40,738 bases of DNA from NCBI GenBank assembly GCA_050181295.1, contig JBFXDI010000022.1, positions 1 through 40,738 on the forward strand, read 5' to 3'. The DNA is from JBFXDI01 sp050181295 (GTDB taxonomy: Bacteria; Pseudomonadota; Alphaproteobacteria; Rhizobiales; Aestuariivirgaceae). The notes beneath the pieces are model-generated. The model did not search any database and was not told the DNA's origin. It saw nothing but the letters and a program-made list of their open reading frames with translations. This document shows, one piece after another, positions 32,095 to 40,738 of the stretch; position 1 is the stretch's first letter, and every line of letters begins with the position of its first letter. A program made the translations under genes and the position numbers.

Positions 32095-32729
32095 TCGTCG
32101 CGGTCGATGGGCCGGCGGCGGCCGGCAAGGGCACGCTGGCGCGTCGCCTCGCGAAGCATTTTGGCATGCCCTATCTCGACACGGGCTCGCTCTACCGGGC
32201 CGTCGCGCTGACGGTCATGCGGGAAGGCCGGTCGCTCGAGGATGCCGATGCGGCTGCCGGGGCCGCCGGCAGGCTCGACCCCTCGGCGATCGAGCCTGGA
32301 GCCTTGCGGGAGGCGGGCGTCGGCGAGGCGGCCTCCGTGGTTGCCGCCATGCCGGCCGTCCGGCAGGCGATCCTCAAGTTCCAGCGGGATTTCGCGGCAA
32401 GGCCCGAAGGCGCGGTGCTCGACGGGCGCGACATCGGCACCGTTGTGTGCCCGGAGGCGGACGTGAAGCTGTTCGTCACGGCCTCGCTCGAGGAGCGGGC
32501 GAAGCGCCGGCGGCAGGAATTGGCCGTTCGCGGCGACCGGGTCGGGATCGAGGAGGTGCTGGAAACGCTCCGCCGGCGCGATGCCCGCGATACCGGCAGG
32601 GCGATAGCACCGCTCCGCGCTGCGCCGGACGCGCACTTGCTCGATACCACCGACTTGGATATAGAAGCCGCGTTCCGGGCCGCTGTGGCGATCATCGAGC
32701 GGCACAAGGGGCAGGGCGCGCCGGTTTGA
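32091..32729 (+). CDS. cmk: Cmk, cytidylate kinase
   Basis: This 212-aa cytosolic enzyme phosphorylates CMP and dCMP. The P-loop GPAAAGKGT lies at 7-15. DTGSLYRAVAL follows, then LDGRDIGTVVCPEADVKLFV, with the conserved Asp-Gly-Arg-Asp for nucleotide binding, and a lid region rich in arginine (AKRRRQEL, RRRDARDTGR). It overlaps aroA by 4 bp and precedes rpsA, the order seen in most proteobacteria. Confidence 0.96.
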   Translation: MIVAVDGPAAAGKGTLARRLAKHFGMPYLDTGSLYRAVALTVMREGRSLEDADAAAGAAGRLDPSAIEPGALREAGVGEAASVVAAMPAVRQAILKFQRDFAARPEGAVLDGRDIGTVVCPEADVKLFVTASLEERAKRRRQELAVRGDRVGIEEVLETLRRRDARDTGRAIAPLRAAPDAHLLDTTDLDIEAAFRAAVAIIERHKGQGAPV

Positions 32730-32864
32730 CGGCTTCGTCCAGCGCTACAAGGGACATTTGGTAAACCGCCCGGGCGTCGTGACCCCGCGTTGTTGCGGGC
32801 ACGAAGGACGGGACGACCTGCGGGCATAGCCGCGGGCAAACGCTATTGATCGGAAGAGGACTTG

Positions 32865-34595
32865 ATGGCTCAGGCCCAGACCAGCACGCTTACCCCCACC
32901 CGCGACGAGTTCGCTGCCCTTCTTGATGAGTCCTTCGGCGCCGAGTCGGCGAGCGAGGGCTCCGTCGTCAAGGGCAAGGTCGTCGCCATCGAGAATGATT
33001 TCGCCATCATCGACGTCGGGCTCAAGACGGAAGGCCGCGTTCCGCTGCGCGAGTTCTTCTCGCCCGGCCACAACGTCGCGCTCGTTCCTGGCGACGAAGT
33101 GGAAGTCTTCCTGGAGCGCATCGAGAACGCGCTCGGTGAGGCGGTGCTGTCGCGCGACAAGGCGAAGCGCGAGGAGGCCTGGACGAGGCTTGAGGCCCAG
33201 TATGCGAAGAACGAGCGGGTCGAAGGCGTGATCTTCGGCCGCGTCAAGGGCGGCTTCACGGTCGACCTCGGCGGCGCCGTGGCGTTCCTCCCCGGCAGTC
33301 AGGTCGACATCCGTCCGATCCGCGACGTCTCGCCGCTCCTCAACATCACGCAGCCCTTCCAGATCCTCAAGATGGACAAGCGGCGCGGCAATATCGTCGT
33401 CTCGCGCCGTGCCATCATGGAGGAAACGCGCGCCGAGCAGCGCTCCGAGCTCGTGCAGAACCTGGTCGAGGGCCAGGTGGTGGAGGGCGTGGTCAAGAAC
33501 ATCACCGACTACGGCGCCTTCGTGGACCTCGGCGGCATCGACGGCCTCCTGCACGTGACCGATATCTCCTGGCGCCGCGTCAACCACCCGACCGACGTCC
33601 TGAGCGTCGGCCAGACGCTGAAAGTTCAGATCATCAAGATCAACCCCGAGACCCAGCGCATCAGCCTCGGCATGAAGCAGCTTGAGAGCGATCCCTGGGA
33701 GGGTGTCGCCGCCAAATATCCGGTCGGCACCCGCGTCAAGGGGCGTGTCACCAACATCACCGACTACGGCGCCTTCGTGGAGCTCGAGGACGGGATCGAA
33801 GGCCTCGTCCATGTCTCCGAGATGAGCTGGACCAAGAAGAACGTCCATCCGGGCAAGATCCTCTCGACCTCCGAGGAGATCACAGTGCAGGTTCTCGAGG
33901 TGGATCCGGTGAAGCGCCGCATCTCGCTCGGCCTCAAGCAGACCATGGACAATCCCTGGGTGGCCTTCGCGGCCAAGTATCCTCCGGGCACCCGCGTCAA
34001 GGGCGAGGTCAAGAACATCACCGAGTTCGGTCTCTTCGTCGGCCTCGACGGCGACGTGGACGGCATGGTCCATCTTTCGGACCTCTCCTGGAGCAAGCCT
34101 GGCGAGGAAGCGCTGAAAGACTACAAGAAGGGCGACATGGTCGAGGCGGAAGTCATCGACGTCGACCGCGAGAAGGAGCGCATCAGCCTCGGCATCAAGC
34201 AGCTCGCGAGCACGGCGGCGGCCGGGGTCGGCGATCTTCGCAAGGGCGGCACGGTGACGACCGAGGTCGTCTCGGTCCAGGAGAACGGCATCGAGGTCAA
34301 GGTGGTCGATACCGATCTGACGGCCTTCATCCGCCGCGGCGACCTCGCGCGCGACCGTGCCGAACAGCGCGCCGAGCGCTTCGCCGTGGGCGAGAAGGTC
34401 GACGCTAGGGTCGTCCAGTACGACAAGAACGGCGGCAAGCTCTCCCTCTCCATCAAGGCGCTCGAGATTGCCGAGGAGAAGGCGGCGGTCGCCCAGTATG
34501 GCTCGACCGACTCAGGAGCATCGCTCGGCGATATTCTGGGCGCCGCATTGAACAAGGCCAAGAAGAGCGCGGACGGTGAGGAGGGAGAAGAGTAG
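32865..34595 (+). CDS. rpsA: Ribosomal protein S1
   Basis: S1 binds mRNA leaders and helps load them onto the 30S subunit. The 576-aa protein carries six S1 repeats. The clearest are GVVKNITDYGAFVDLGGIDG, GRVTNITDYGAFVELEDGIEG and GEVKNITEFGLFVGLDGDVDG, each followed by the HV/HLS(D/E)xSW phrase; the first two repeats are more divergent, as usual. The start is ATG at 32865, with GAGGA 5 nt upstream; a TTG lies immediately before it. The 135-bp gap after cmk holds a CCCGC/GCGGG hairpin near 32783 and probably its own promoter. The C-terminus is Lys/Glu-rich. Confidence 0.97.
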   Translation: MAQAQTSTLTPTRDEFAALLDESFGAESASEGSVVKGKVVAIENDFAIIDVGLKTEGRVPLREFFSPGHNVALVPGDEVEVFLERIENALGEAVLSRDKAKREEAWTRLEAQYAKNERVEGVIFGRVKGGFTVDLGGAVAFLPGSQVDIRPIRDVSPLLNITQPFQILKMDKRRGNIVVSRRAIMEETRAEQRSELVQNLVEGQVVEGVVKNITDYGAFVDLGGIDGLLHVTDISWRRVNHPTDVLSVGQTLKVQIIKINPETQRISLGMKQLESDPWEGVAAKYPVGTRVKGRVTNITDYGAFVELEDGIEGLVHVSEMSWTKKNVHPGKILSTSEEITVQVLEVDPVKRRISLGLKQTMDNPWVAFAAKYPPGTRVKGEVKNITEFGLFVGLDGDVDGMVHLSDLSWSKPGEEALKDYKKGDMVEAEVIDVDREKERISLGIKQLASTAAAGVGDLRKGGTVTTEVVSVQENGIEVKVVDTDLTAFIRRGDLARDRAEQRAERFAVGEKVDARVVQYDKNGGKLSLSIKALEIAEEKAAVAQYGSTDSGASLGDILGAALNKAKKSADGEEGEE

Positions 34596-34614
34596 GGAGC
34601 CCTCCGGCTCTCCT
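34594..34614 (+). terminator. Hairpin at the end of rpsA
   Basis: AGGGAGCC pairs with GGCTC-T-CCT through one bulged T around a CTCC loop, starting within the rpsA stop codon. There is no T-run after it. It probably ends or stabilises the rpsA message. Confidence 0.35.
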
Positions 34615-34678
34615 CCGTGGCCGGCCCGGATGCACGAGGCCCGCCGCAAAGGCTCAATAGTCTGTCTGAAGGTGTCCG

Positions 34679-35659
34679 ATGTCTCTCGCCGCTGACAGCA
34701 TCCTGTTCCACCGCCGCCTGAGGAGGTCCCTGACCCTGTGGCGGGTCCTCGCCGTGCTGGCCATCATCTGCGCGGCGGCTGCACTCGCGGCTGCGTCGCA
34801 GTCCTCCAAAGGGGGCTTCGCCAAGCGCTCGAACCACATCGCGCGCGTCGACATCTCGGGACTCATCACCGGCGATGACCAGACCCTCAAGCTCCTGAAG
34901 AAGCTCGGCGAGACGAGCCAGGTCAAGGCGATCATCGTCCGCATCGACAGTCCCGGCGGCACGACCGCCGGCTCCGAAGCCATCTACCTCGCACTTCGCA
35001 AGCTTGCGGAGAAGAAGCCGGTGGCGTCGGTCATGGACACGATCGCGGCGTCCGGCGGCTACATCACGGCACTCGGCACCGATCACATCGTGGCGCGTGG
35101 AAATACGATCACCGGCTCGATCGGCGTCATTTTCCAGTGGGCCGAGGTCCGCGAGCTCATGACCAAGCTCGGCGTCAAGATGGAAGAGATCAAGAGCGGC
35201 GACCTCAAGGCCGAGCCCAATATGTTCAATCCGCTGAGCGAGAAGGCAAGGGCTGTCACGGAGGCGATGGTGCAGGAGTCCTTCCGCTGGTTCACGGGGC
35301 TTGTTGTCGAGCGCCGGGGCCTCAATCCGCAGCAGATCGCCGCGGTTTCGGACGGACGCGTCTTCACCGGGCGGCAGGCCGTGACGGCCAGGCTCGTCGA
35401 CGAGATCGGCGGAGAGGAACAGGCGGTTTCCTGGTTCGAATCGAAGAAGGGGGTGGCGAAGGGTCTTGAGATCCTCGATTGGGAACCCGAGAAAAGCGGC
35501 TCGGGAACGGGGCTCGGATTTTCGCTGGCGGTCGGCGCGCTTCGAACGGTGGGTTTGGAGGCGGTCGCCGATTTTTTACAAAAATCCTTTGGAGCAGAAA
35601 GGGTTAGGCTTGACGGACTGATGTCTGTTTGGCAGCCTGAGCCGCAACTCGGGCGCTAG
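34679..35659 (+). CDS. sppA: SppA-type signal peptide peptidase (S49 family)
   Basis: SppA degrades cleaved signal peptides in the inner membrane. This 326-aa short-form protein has an N-terminal membrane anchor (about 21-40) and one S49 domain. The Ser-Lys dyad is Ser125 in AASGGYI and Lys177 in SGDLKAEPN, and DSPGG at 90-94 is the usual substrate-binding phrase. A duplicated domain as in E. coli SppA is absent, typical for alphaproteobacteria. GAAGG lies 6-7 nt before the ATG. It sits between rpsA and ihfB. Confidence 0.94.
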   Translation: MSLAADSILFHRRLRRSLTLWRVLAVLAIICAAAALAAASQSSKGGFAKRSNHIARVDISGLITGDDQTLKLLKKLGETSQVKAIIVRIDSPGGTTAGSEAIYLALRKLAEKKPVASVMDTIAASGGYITALGTDHIVARGNTITGSIGVIFQWAEVRELMTKLGVKMEEIKSGDLKAEPNMFNPLSEKARAVTEAMVQESFRWFTGLVVERRGLNPQQIAAVSDGRVFTGRQAVTARLVDEIGGEEQAVSWFESKKGVAKGLEILDWEPEKSGSGTGLGFSLAVGALRTVGLEAVADFLQKSFGAERVRLDGLMSVWQPEPQLGR

Positions 35660-35685
35660 GACGTCGAGCCTTGGGGAGGCCACGC

Positions 35686-35970
35686 ATGATCAAGTCTGAG
35701 CTCATACAGCTCATCTCGCAGAAGAATCCGCATCTCTATCACCGTGACATCGAACTCATCATCAACACGGTGTTCGACGAGATCATCCAGGCCCTGGGCA
35801 ACGGCGACCGCGTGGAGCTTCGCGGCTTCGGCGCCTTTTCCGTCAAGGGCCGCAATGCCCGCGTGGGCCGCAACCCGCGCACCGGCGACCAGGTCGCCGT
35901 CGATGCCAAGCGCGTTCCCTTCTTCAAGTCCGGCAAGGAACTGCGCGAAAGGCTGAACATCAGCGGCTGA
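35686..35970 (+). CDS. ihfB: IHF beta subunit
   Basis: Integration host factor bends DNA as an alpha-beta heterodimer and acts in recombination, replication and transcription. The 94-aa protein (ATG at 35686, GGGGAGG 6 nt upstream) has the HU/IHF fold: DNA-binding arm GRNPRTGDQVAVDAKRVPFF with the intercalating proline in RNPRTG, and a conserved FKSGKELRERL end. It matches IhfB better than HU by its MIKSELIQLISQKNPHL opening. Directly downstream of sppA and 34 bp before the LapA-domain gene. Confidence 0.96.
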   Translation: MIKSELIQLISQKNPHLYHRDIELIINTVFDEIIQALGNGDRVELRGFGAFSVKGRNARVGRNPRTGDQVAVDAKRVPFFKSGKELRERLNISG

Positions 35971-36004
35971 CCGGAACGGTCGCGAGCCTCGGGCCCATGC
36001 CAAC

Positions 36005-36358
36005 ATGAAACGCGCGCTCTCCTGGGCCGTCGGCCTCCCCATCGCGCTTCTCCTCATCGGCTTTGCCGTGGCCAACCGCAGCTTCGTCGATGTGTCCTTC
36101 GACCCCTTCTCGAGCGACGCGCCATGGGCCTCGATCTCGGCGCCGCTCTGGGCGCTCCTGTTCTTCGGGATCTTCTGTGGTCTCCTCGTGGGCTGGTGCG
36201 GGGCCTGGCTCAACCAGGGCAAGTGGCGGCGAGCCTCCCGCGGCGCCTTGACGGAGCTAACGGCGCTCAGGGCCGAGAACACGCGCCTGCGAAGGGAGCG
36301 GGATTCCCGCGAGGTCTCTGTCGCCCGACACGATGAAACGCTCATCGGCGAGCCCTGA
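36005..36358 (+). CDS. LapA-domain (DUF1049) small membrane protein
   Basis: This 117-aa protein has two membrane segments (about 7-23 and 45-65) with the ANRxxVxVSFDPF phrase between them, the usual DUF1049/LapA signature, then a basic coiled-coil tail (LTELTALRAENTRLRRERDS). In E. coli, LapA works with LapB in control of lipopolysaccharide synthesis. Alphaproteobacterial copies between ihfB and trpF or pyrF are common, and their role is less studied. The ATG is preceded by a 3-codon frame, with no strong ribosome-binding site. Probably co-transcribed with ihfB. Confidence 0.88.
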   Translation: MKRALSWAVGLPIALLLIGFAVANRSFVDVSFDPFSSDAPWASISAPLWALLFFGIFCGLLVGWCGAWLNQGKWRRASRGALTELTALRAENTRLRRERDSREVSVARHDETLIGEP

Positions 36359-36367
36359 CGGCCTTAA

Positions 36368-36419
36368 CCCCATGCTGCTGGGGGCTCATTTGCAGTTTTG
36401 GGGCTTCTGATATAAGCCC
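36368..36419 (+). promoter_or_regulatory. Hairpins and possible promoter before pyrF
   Basis: CCCCA/TGGGG at 36368-36383 could terminate the ihfB-lapA message. GGGCTT/AAGCCC at 36401-36419 covers a TATAAG candidate -10 (36411-36416), with TTGCAG at 36390-36395 as a weak -35 (15-bp spacer). A start here would leave a very short pyrF leader. Confidence 0.35.
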
Positions 36420-36425
36420 GCCCCC

Positions 36426-37127
36426 ATGCCAAGCGCCGCCAACCCGCTCTGCATCGCCCTCGACACGCCCGATATCGCGCGCGCGAGGGAACTCGTCCGC
36501 GCGCTCAAGGGTGCGGTCGGCATGGTGAAAGTGGGCATGGAGTTCTTCTACGCCCACGGCGCTGCCGGTTATGCGGCAGTGGCCGGCGAGAATCTCCCGG
36601 TTTTCCTGGATCTCAAGCTGCACGACATTCCCAATACCGTGGCCTCGGCGCTCTCGGCCCTCATGCGGCTGGAGCCGCTGCCCGCGATCGTGAACGTGCA
36701 CGCCACCGGCGGCCCGATGATGCTGGAGGCGGCGGCGCGGACCGTTGACGGGCGGGCGAAGCTCATCGCGGTCACGGTTCTGACAAGTCTGTCGGATGCC
36801 GATCTCGCCGCAGCCGGGTTCGCGCCCGGTCGCGATCTCCCGGTGGCGCTCGCGCGGTTGGCGCAGGGGCAGGGCCTGGACGGGGTTGTCTGCTCTCCGC
36901 GTGATGTCGCGGCCATCAGGGCTGCTTGCGGGCCAAGCTTCCTCACGGTCGTTCCGGGCATCAGGCCGGCCGGCATCGAGCACGGCGACCAGAAGCGCGT
37001 CTCCACACCTGCCGAGGCGCTCGCCGCCGGCGCCGACATCCTGGTTGTCGGCCGCCCGGTGACCGGTGCCACCGACCCCGCGGCGGCCGCGCGGGCCATT
37101 CTTTCGAGCCTTCCGGCCGCGGCATGA
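36426..37127 (+). CDS. pyrF: PyrF, orotidine 5'-phosphate decarboxylase
   Basis: This enzyme makes UMP from OMP, the last step of pyrimidine synthesis. The 233-aa TIM-barrel protein has the catalytic array D-x-K-x2-D in LDLKLHDIPNTV (Asp62, Lys64, Asp67), ALDTPD at the N-terminus, and TVVPGIRPAG plus VVGRPVTGA for phosphate binding. It ends in an ATGA overlap with trpF. In many rhizobia pyrF lies elsewhere, so its joining to the trp genes is worth noting. Confidence 0.95.
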   Translation: MPSAANPLCIALDTPDIARARELVRALKGAVGMVKVGMEFFYAHGAAGYAAVAGENLPVFLDLKLHDIPNTVASALSALMRLEPLPAIVNVHATGGPMMLEAAARTVDGRAKLIAVTVLTSLSDADLAAAGFAPGRDLPVALARLAQGQGLDGVVCSPRDVAAIRAACGPSFLTVVPGIRPAGIEHGDQKRVSTPAEALAAGADILVVGRPVTGATDPAAAARAILSSLPAAA

Positions 37128-37774
37128 GCCCGAAGGTCAAGATCTGCGGCATCAACAGCCGCGAGGCCCTGCTCGCGGCGTTGGACATGCGCGCCGACTA
37201 TATCGGGCTCAACTTCTATCCGCGCTCGCCGCGCAGCGTGTCGCTCGAGTATGCTGCGGGACTCGCGGACGAGATGCGGGGCCGCACGAAGATCGTGGCC
37301 CTCGCGGTCGACCCGTCGGACGAGCTGATCCAGGGAATCGCGCAGGAGATCCGGCCGGACTACCTGCAGGCCCATGGCGATGAAAGCCCGGCGCGCGTGC
37401 GCGAGATCGCCGCGCGGCTTGGCGCTCCGGTCATCAAGGCCCTCAAGGTGGGAGAGCCCGCCGACATCGCCGCCGCGGAGGCCTATGAAAGCACGGCCGC
37501 CATGATCCTTTATGACGCCAGGGCGCCCGAGGCACTGGTCGATGCGCTTCCGGGCGGCAACGGTATTCCCTTCGACTGGTCTTTTCTTGCGGGCAAGCGG
37601 AAGGGGGAGATGTTCCTGCTGTCCGGCGGCCTCAACCCGGAAAACCTCGCCGTTGCCGTGCGCGTGACAGGCGCGCCGATCGTCGATGTCTCCTCGGGCG
37701 TGGAGATCGCGCCAGGGGTCAAGGATCCGGGATTGATACGCAAATTCATTGAGGCTGCCCGGTCCCTCGGCTAA
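37124..37774 (+). CDS. trpF: TrpF, phosphoribosylanthranilate isomerase
   Basis: TrpF performs the Amadori rearrangement in tryptophan synthesis. The 216-aa TIM-barrel protein starts at the ATG overlapping the pyrF stop. Cys8 in VKICGI is the general base; the general acid Asp lies in MILYDARAPEAL. LSGGLNPENL and VDVSSGVE form the phosphate site. Stand-alone TrpF, not fused to TrpC, is usual for alphaproteobacteria. Followed after 30 bp by trpB. Confidence 0.95.
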   Translation: MSPKVKICGINSREALLAALDMRADYIGLNFYPRSPRSVSLEYAAGLADEMRGRTKIVALAVDPSDELIQGIAQEIRPDYLQAHGDESPARVREIAARLGAPVIKALKVGEPADIAAAEAYESTAAMILYDARAPEALVDALPGGNGIPFDWSFLAGKRKGEMFLLSGGLNPENLAVAVRVTGAPIVDVSSGVEIAPGVKDPGLIRKFIEAARSLG

Positions 37775-37778
37775 GACC

Positions 37779-37804
37779 ATGGACCTTGAGAAGGTCGATG
37801 GATC

Positions 37805-37808
<4 letters not shown>
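37779..37808 (+). other. Nine-codon mini-ORF before trpB
   Basis: An ATG at 37779 opens MDLEKVDGS, ending in a TGA that overlaps the trpB ATG as ATGA. Within it GACCTT-GAG-AAGGTC can form a small hairpin. It has no Trp codons, so it is not a classical attenuator leader. It may help start trpB by coupling, or be chance. Confidence 0.3.
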
Positions 37809-39018
<1,210 letters not shown>

Positions 39019-39022
<4 letters not shown>

Positions 39023-39852
39023 CGGCGAGGTCCCGTATTGCGGAGCGTTTCGCGGAAGCGAAGGCGGAAGGCCGCGCCGCCTTCGTGACCTTCGTGACCG
39101 GTGGCGACCCGGACTACGAGACGTCCGCGGCCATTCTGGCCGGGCTCCCTTCGGCCGGCGCCGACGTGATCGAGATCGGCATGCCCTTCACCGACCCCAT
39201 GGCGGATGGACCGGCGATCCAGCTCTCCTCGCTGAGGGCGCTGGAGGCCGGCCAGACCATGCGCAGGACGCTGTCGCTGGTCGAGGGGTTCCGGGAGCGC
39301 GACGAGAAGACCCCGATCGTGCTCATGGGATACTACAATCCGCTCTATATCTATGGCGTGGAACGATTTCTTGTGGATGCCAAGACTGCGGGCGTAGACG
39401 GGCTGATCGTGGTCGACCTGCCGCCCGAGGAGGACGACGAGCTCTGCGTCCCGGCGCTCCGGGGAGGGCTCAACTTCATCCGTCTCGCCACCCCGACGAC
39501 CGACGACCGCCGCTTGCCAGCGGTCCTCAACAACACGTCGGGCTTCGTCTATTATGTGTCCGTGGCGGGAATCACCGGCACCAAGAAGCCTGATATCGCG
39601 AAGGTGAGGGCTGAGGTCGCGCGCATCAAGCGCCACACGGAGCTTCCGGTGGCGGTAGGCTTCGGGGTGAGGACCCCCGAGCAGGCGAGGTCCATCGCGG
39701 AAGGCGCCGATGGCGTCGTGGTGGGCTCGGCATTAGTGGATGCAGTGCGGGAGAACCTTGGTGGAGGCGGCAGGGCCGTGACGGCGGCAGTCCACAGGCT
39801 GGTAGGCGATATCGCGACCGGCATCCGCGCTCAAGGAGCAGGCAGGCCATGA
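39019..39852 (+). CDS. trpA: TrpA, tryptophan synthase alpha chain
   Basis: TrpA cleaves indole-3-glycerol phosphate to indole. Starting at the GTG within the trpB stop (GTGA), with GGGAG upstream, it is 277 aa. Glu52 and Asp63 in EIGMPFTDPMAD are the catalytic pair, 11 residues apart as in E. coli. FVTGGDP, YYNPLYIYG, LATPTTDDRR and VGFGVRTPEQ complete the barrel signature. Its stop overlaps accD as ATGA. Confidence 0.96.
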
Positions 39853-40738
39853 ACTGGATCAGGAACATCGTTCGCCCCAAGATTCGCTCGATCCTCGGCG
39901 CCCGCCGCGAGATCCCGGAGAACATGTGGGTGAAGTGCCCCGAGACGGGCCAGATGGTCTTCCATCGCGATCTCGAGGCGAACCACTATGTCATTCCGAC
40001 CTCGGGCTATCACATGCGCATGCCGCCCGAGGCGCGGCTCAAACACATGTTCGACGCCGGCGACTATGTCGAGATTCCTCTCCCTTCTGCGCCGGCCGAT
40101 CCGCTCAAGTTCCGTGACGAGCGCCGCTACACCGACCGCATCAAGGAGAGCCGCCAGAAGACCGGTCGTGACGATGCCATCGTCGCTGCCGAGGGTCTGG
40201 TCGAAGGGTTGCCGCTCGTGATCTGCGTGCAGGACTTTGCCTTCATGGGCGGTTCCCTCGGCATGGCGGCGGGCGAGGCGATCATTACCTCCATGACCCG
40301 CGCCGTCGAGCTCAGGCATCCCTTCGTGCTCTTTGTCTCCTCGGGCGGCGCCCGCATGCAGGAAGGCATCCTCTCGCTCATGCAGATGCCGCGCACGACC
40401 GCCGCCGTGCAGTTGCTCCGCGCCGCGAAGCTGCCTTACGTCGTGGTGCTCACCAACCCGACGACCGGCGGCGTCACAGCCTCCTATGCGATGCTGGGCG
40501 ACGTGCATCTGGCCGAGCCGGGCTCCCTCATCGGTTTCGCAGGTCCGCGCGTCATCGAGCAGACGATCGGGCAGAAGCTGCCCCAAGGGTTCCAGCGCGC
40601 GGAGTATCTGGAGCAGCACGGCATGGTCGACATGGTGGTGCATCGCCATCAGATGCGCGAGACGGTCGCTTCGATCCTGCGTCTCCTGACCCGGACGCCC
40701 ATGATCACCGCCAAGAAGGCTTTTGAGCTGGAGCAGGA
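39849..40738 (+). CDS. accD: AccD, acetyl-CoA carboxylase carboxyltransferase beta subunit (3' end beyond window)
   Basis: AccD with AccA transfers the carboxyl group to acetyl-CoA, the first step of fatty-acid synthesis. About 296 residues are present and the reading frame is open at the window edge. The crotonase-like core shows FMGGSLGMAAGEAI, SSGGARMQEGILSLMQM, NPTTGGVTASYAMLGD and GFAGPRVIEQT. The N-terminal zinc ribbon of E. coli AccD (four Cys) is degenerate: Cys30 is kept, but Thr33, Ile49 and Ser52 stand at the other places. The following HMRMPPEARL motif is intact. The trpA-accD overlap is typical of the order. Confidence 0.95.
   Translation, partial: MNWIRNIVRPKIRSILGARREIPENMWVKCPETGQMVFHRDLEANHYVIPTSGYHMRMPPEARLKHMFDAGDYVEIPLPSAPADPLKFRDERRYTDRIKESRQKTGRDDAIVAAEGLVEGLPLVICVQDFAFMGGSLGMAAGEAIITSMTRAVELRHPFVLFVSSGGARMQEGILSLMQMPRTTAAVQLLRAAKLPYVVVLTNPTTGGVTASYAMLGDVHLAEPGSLIGFAGPRVIEQTIGQKLPQGFQRAEYLEQHGMVDMVVHRHQMRETVASILRLLTRTPMITAKKAFELEQ

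Overview
The window is about 40.7 kb of dense, GC-rich DNA. It reads as the chromosome of an alphaproteobacterium of the order Hyphomicrobiales (Rhizobiales). The evidence is the conserved run FYDLN-family gene, aroA, cmk, rpsA, sppA, ihfB, lapA-like, trpF, trpB, trpA, accD; a tRNA-Ala(GGC); a class II EPSP synthase; an AccD whose zinc-ribbon cysteines are largely lost; and a GAGCATGATC-type dispersed palindrome of a kind familiar from this order. The genus cannot be fixed from the sequence alone.

Region 1 (1-12.3 kb) is an accessory catabolic locus built around a divergent promoter at 7292-7427. On the minus strand a SelA-like PLP enzyme is followed by a complete peptide/opine-type ABC importer (658-aa binding protein, two permeases, one fused double ATPase). 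On the plus strand lie a fold-type III PLP enzyme of the D-serine dehydratase/D-threonine aldolase type, a RidA-family deaminase, a homologue of trimethylamine dehydrogenase with a remodelled substrate pocket, and an RraA-family protein. Together they look like uptake and breakdown of a modified, perhaps N-methylated or D-configured, amino compound. The substrate is unknown and no regulator lies in the window. A dispersed palindromic repeat separates the last two genes.

Region 2 (12.3-20.4 kb) is a complete minus-strand kdp operon for high-affinity K+ uptake: a 27-aa membrane peptide with a TTG start, kdpF, kdpA, kdpB, kdpC, kdpD and kdpE. Two genes here (the 27-aa peptide and kdpF) are very short. 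The leader has a hairpin next to the first ribosome-binding site and a 12-bp palindrome upstream.

Region 3 (20.4-23.6 kb) has an exported subtilisin-like protease with a run of ten Asp after its signal peptide, divergent from an ECF sigma factor and its membrane-bound anti-sigma factor. A decayed membrane-protein remnant probably follows.

Region 4 (23.5-29.8 kb) is an IclR regulator with a clear three-half-site operator over its own start, then a branched-chain-amino-acid-type ABC importer and a cyclase-family hydrolase, ending beside tRNA-Ala(GGC). By eye its base composition is less GC-rich than its neighbours.

Region 5 (29.9-40.7 kb) is core housekeeping: aroA-cmk-rpsA, sppA, ihfB, a LapA-domain protein, then pyrF-trpF-trpB-trpA-accD, where several stop and start codons overlap as ATGA or GTGA. 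accD runs off the right end.
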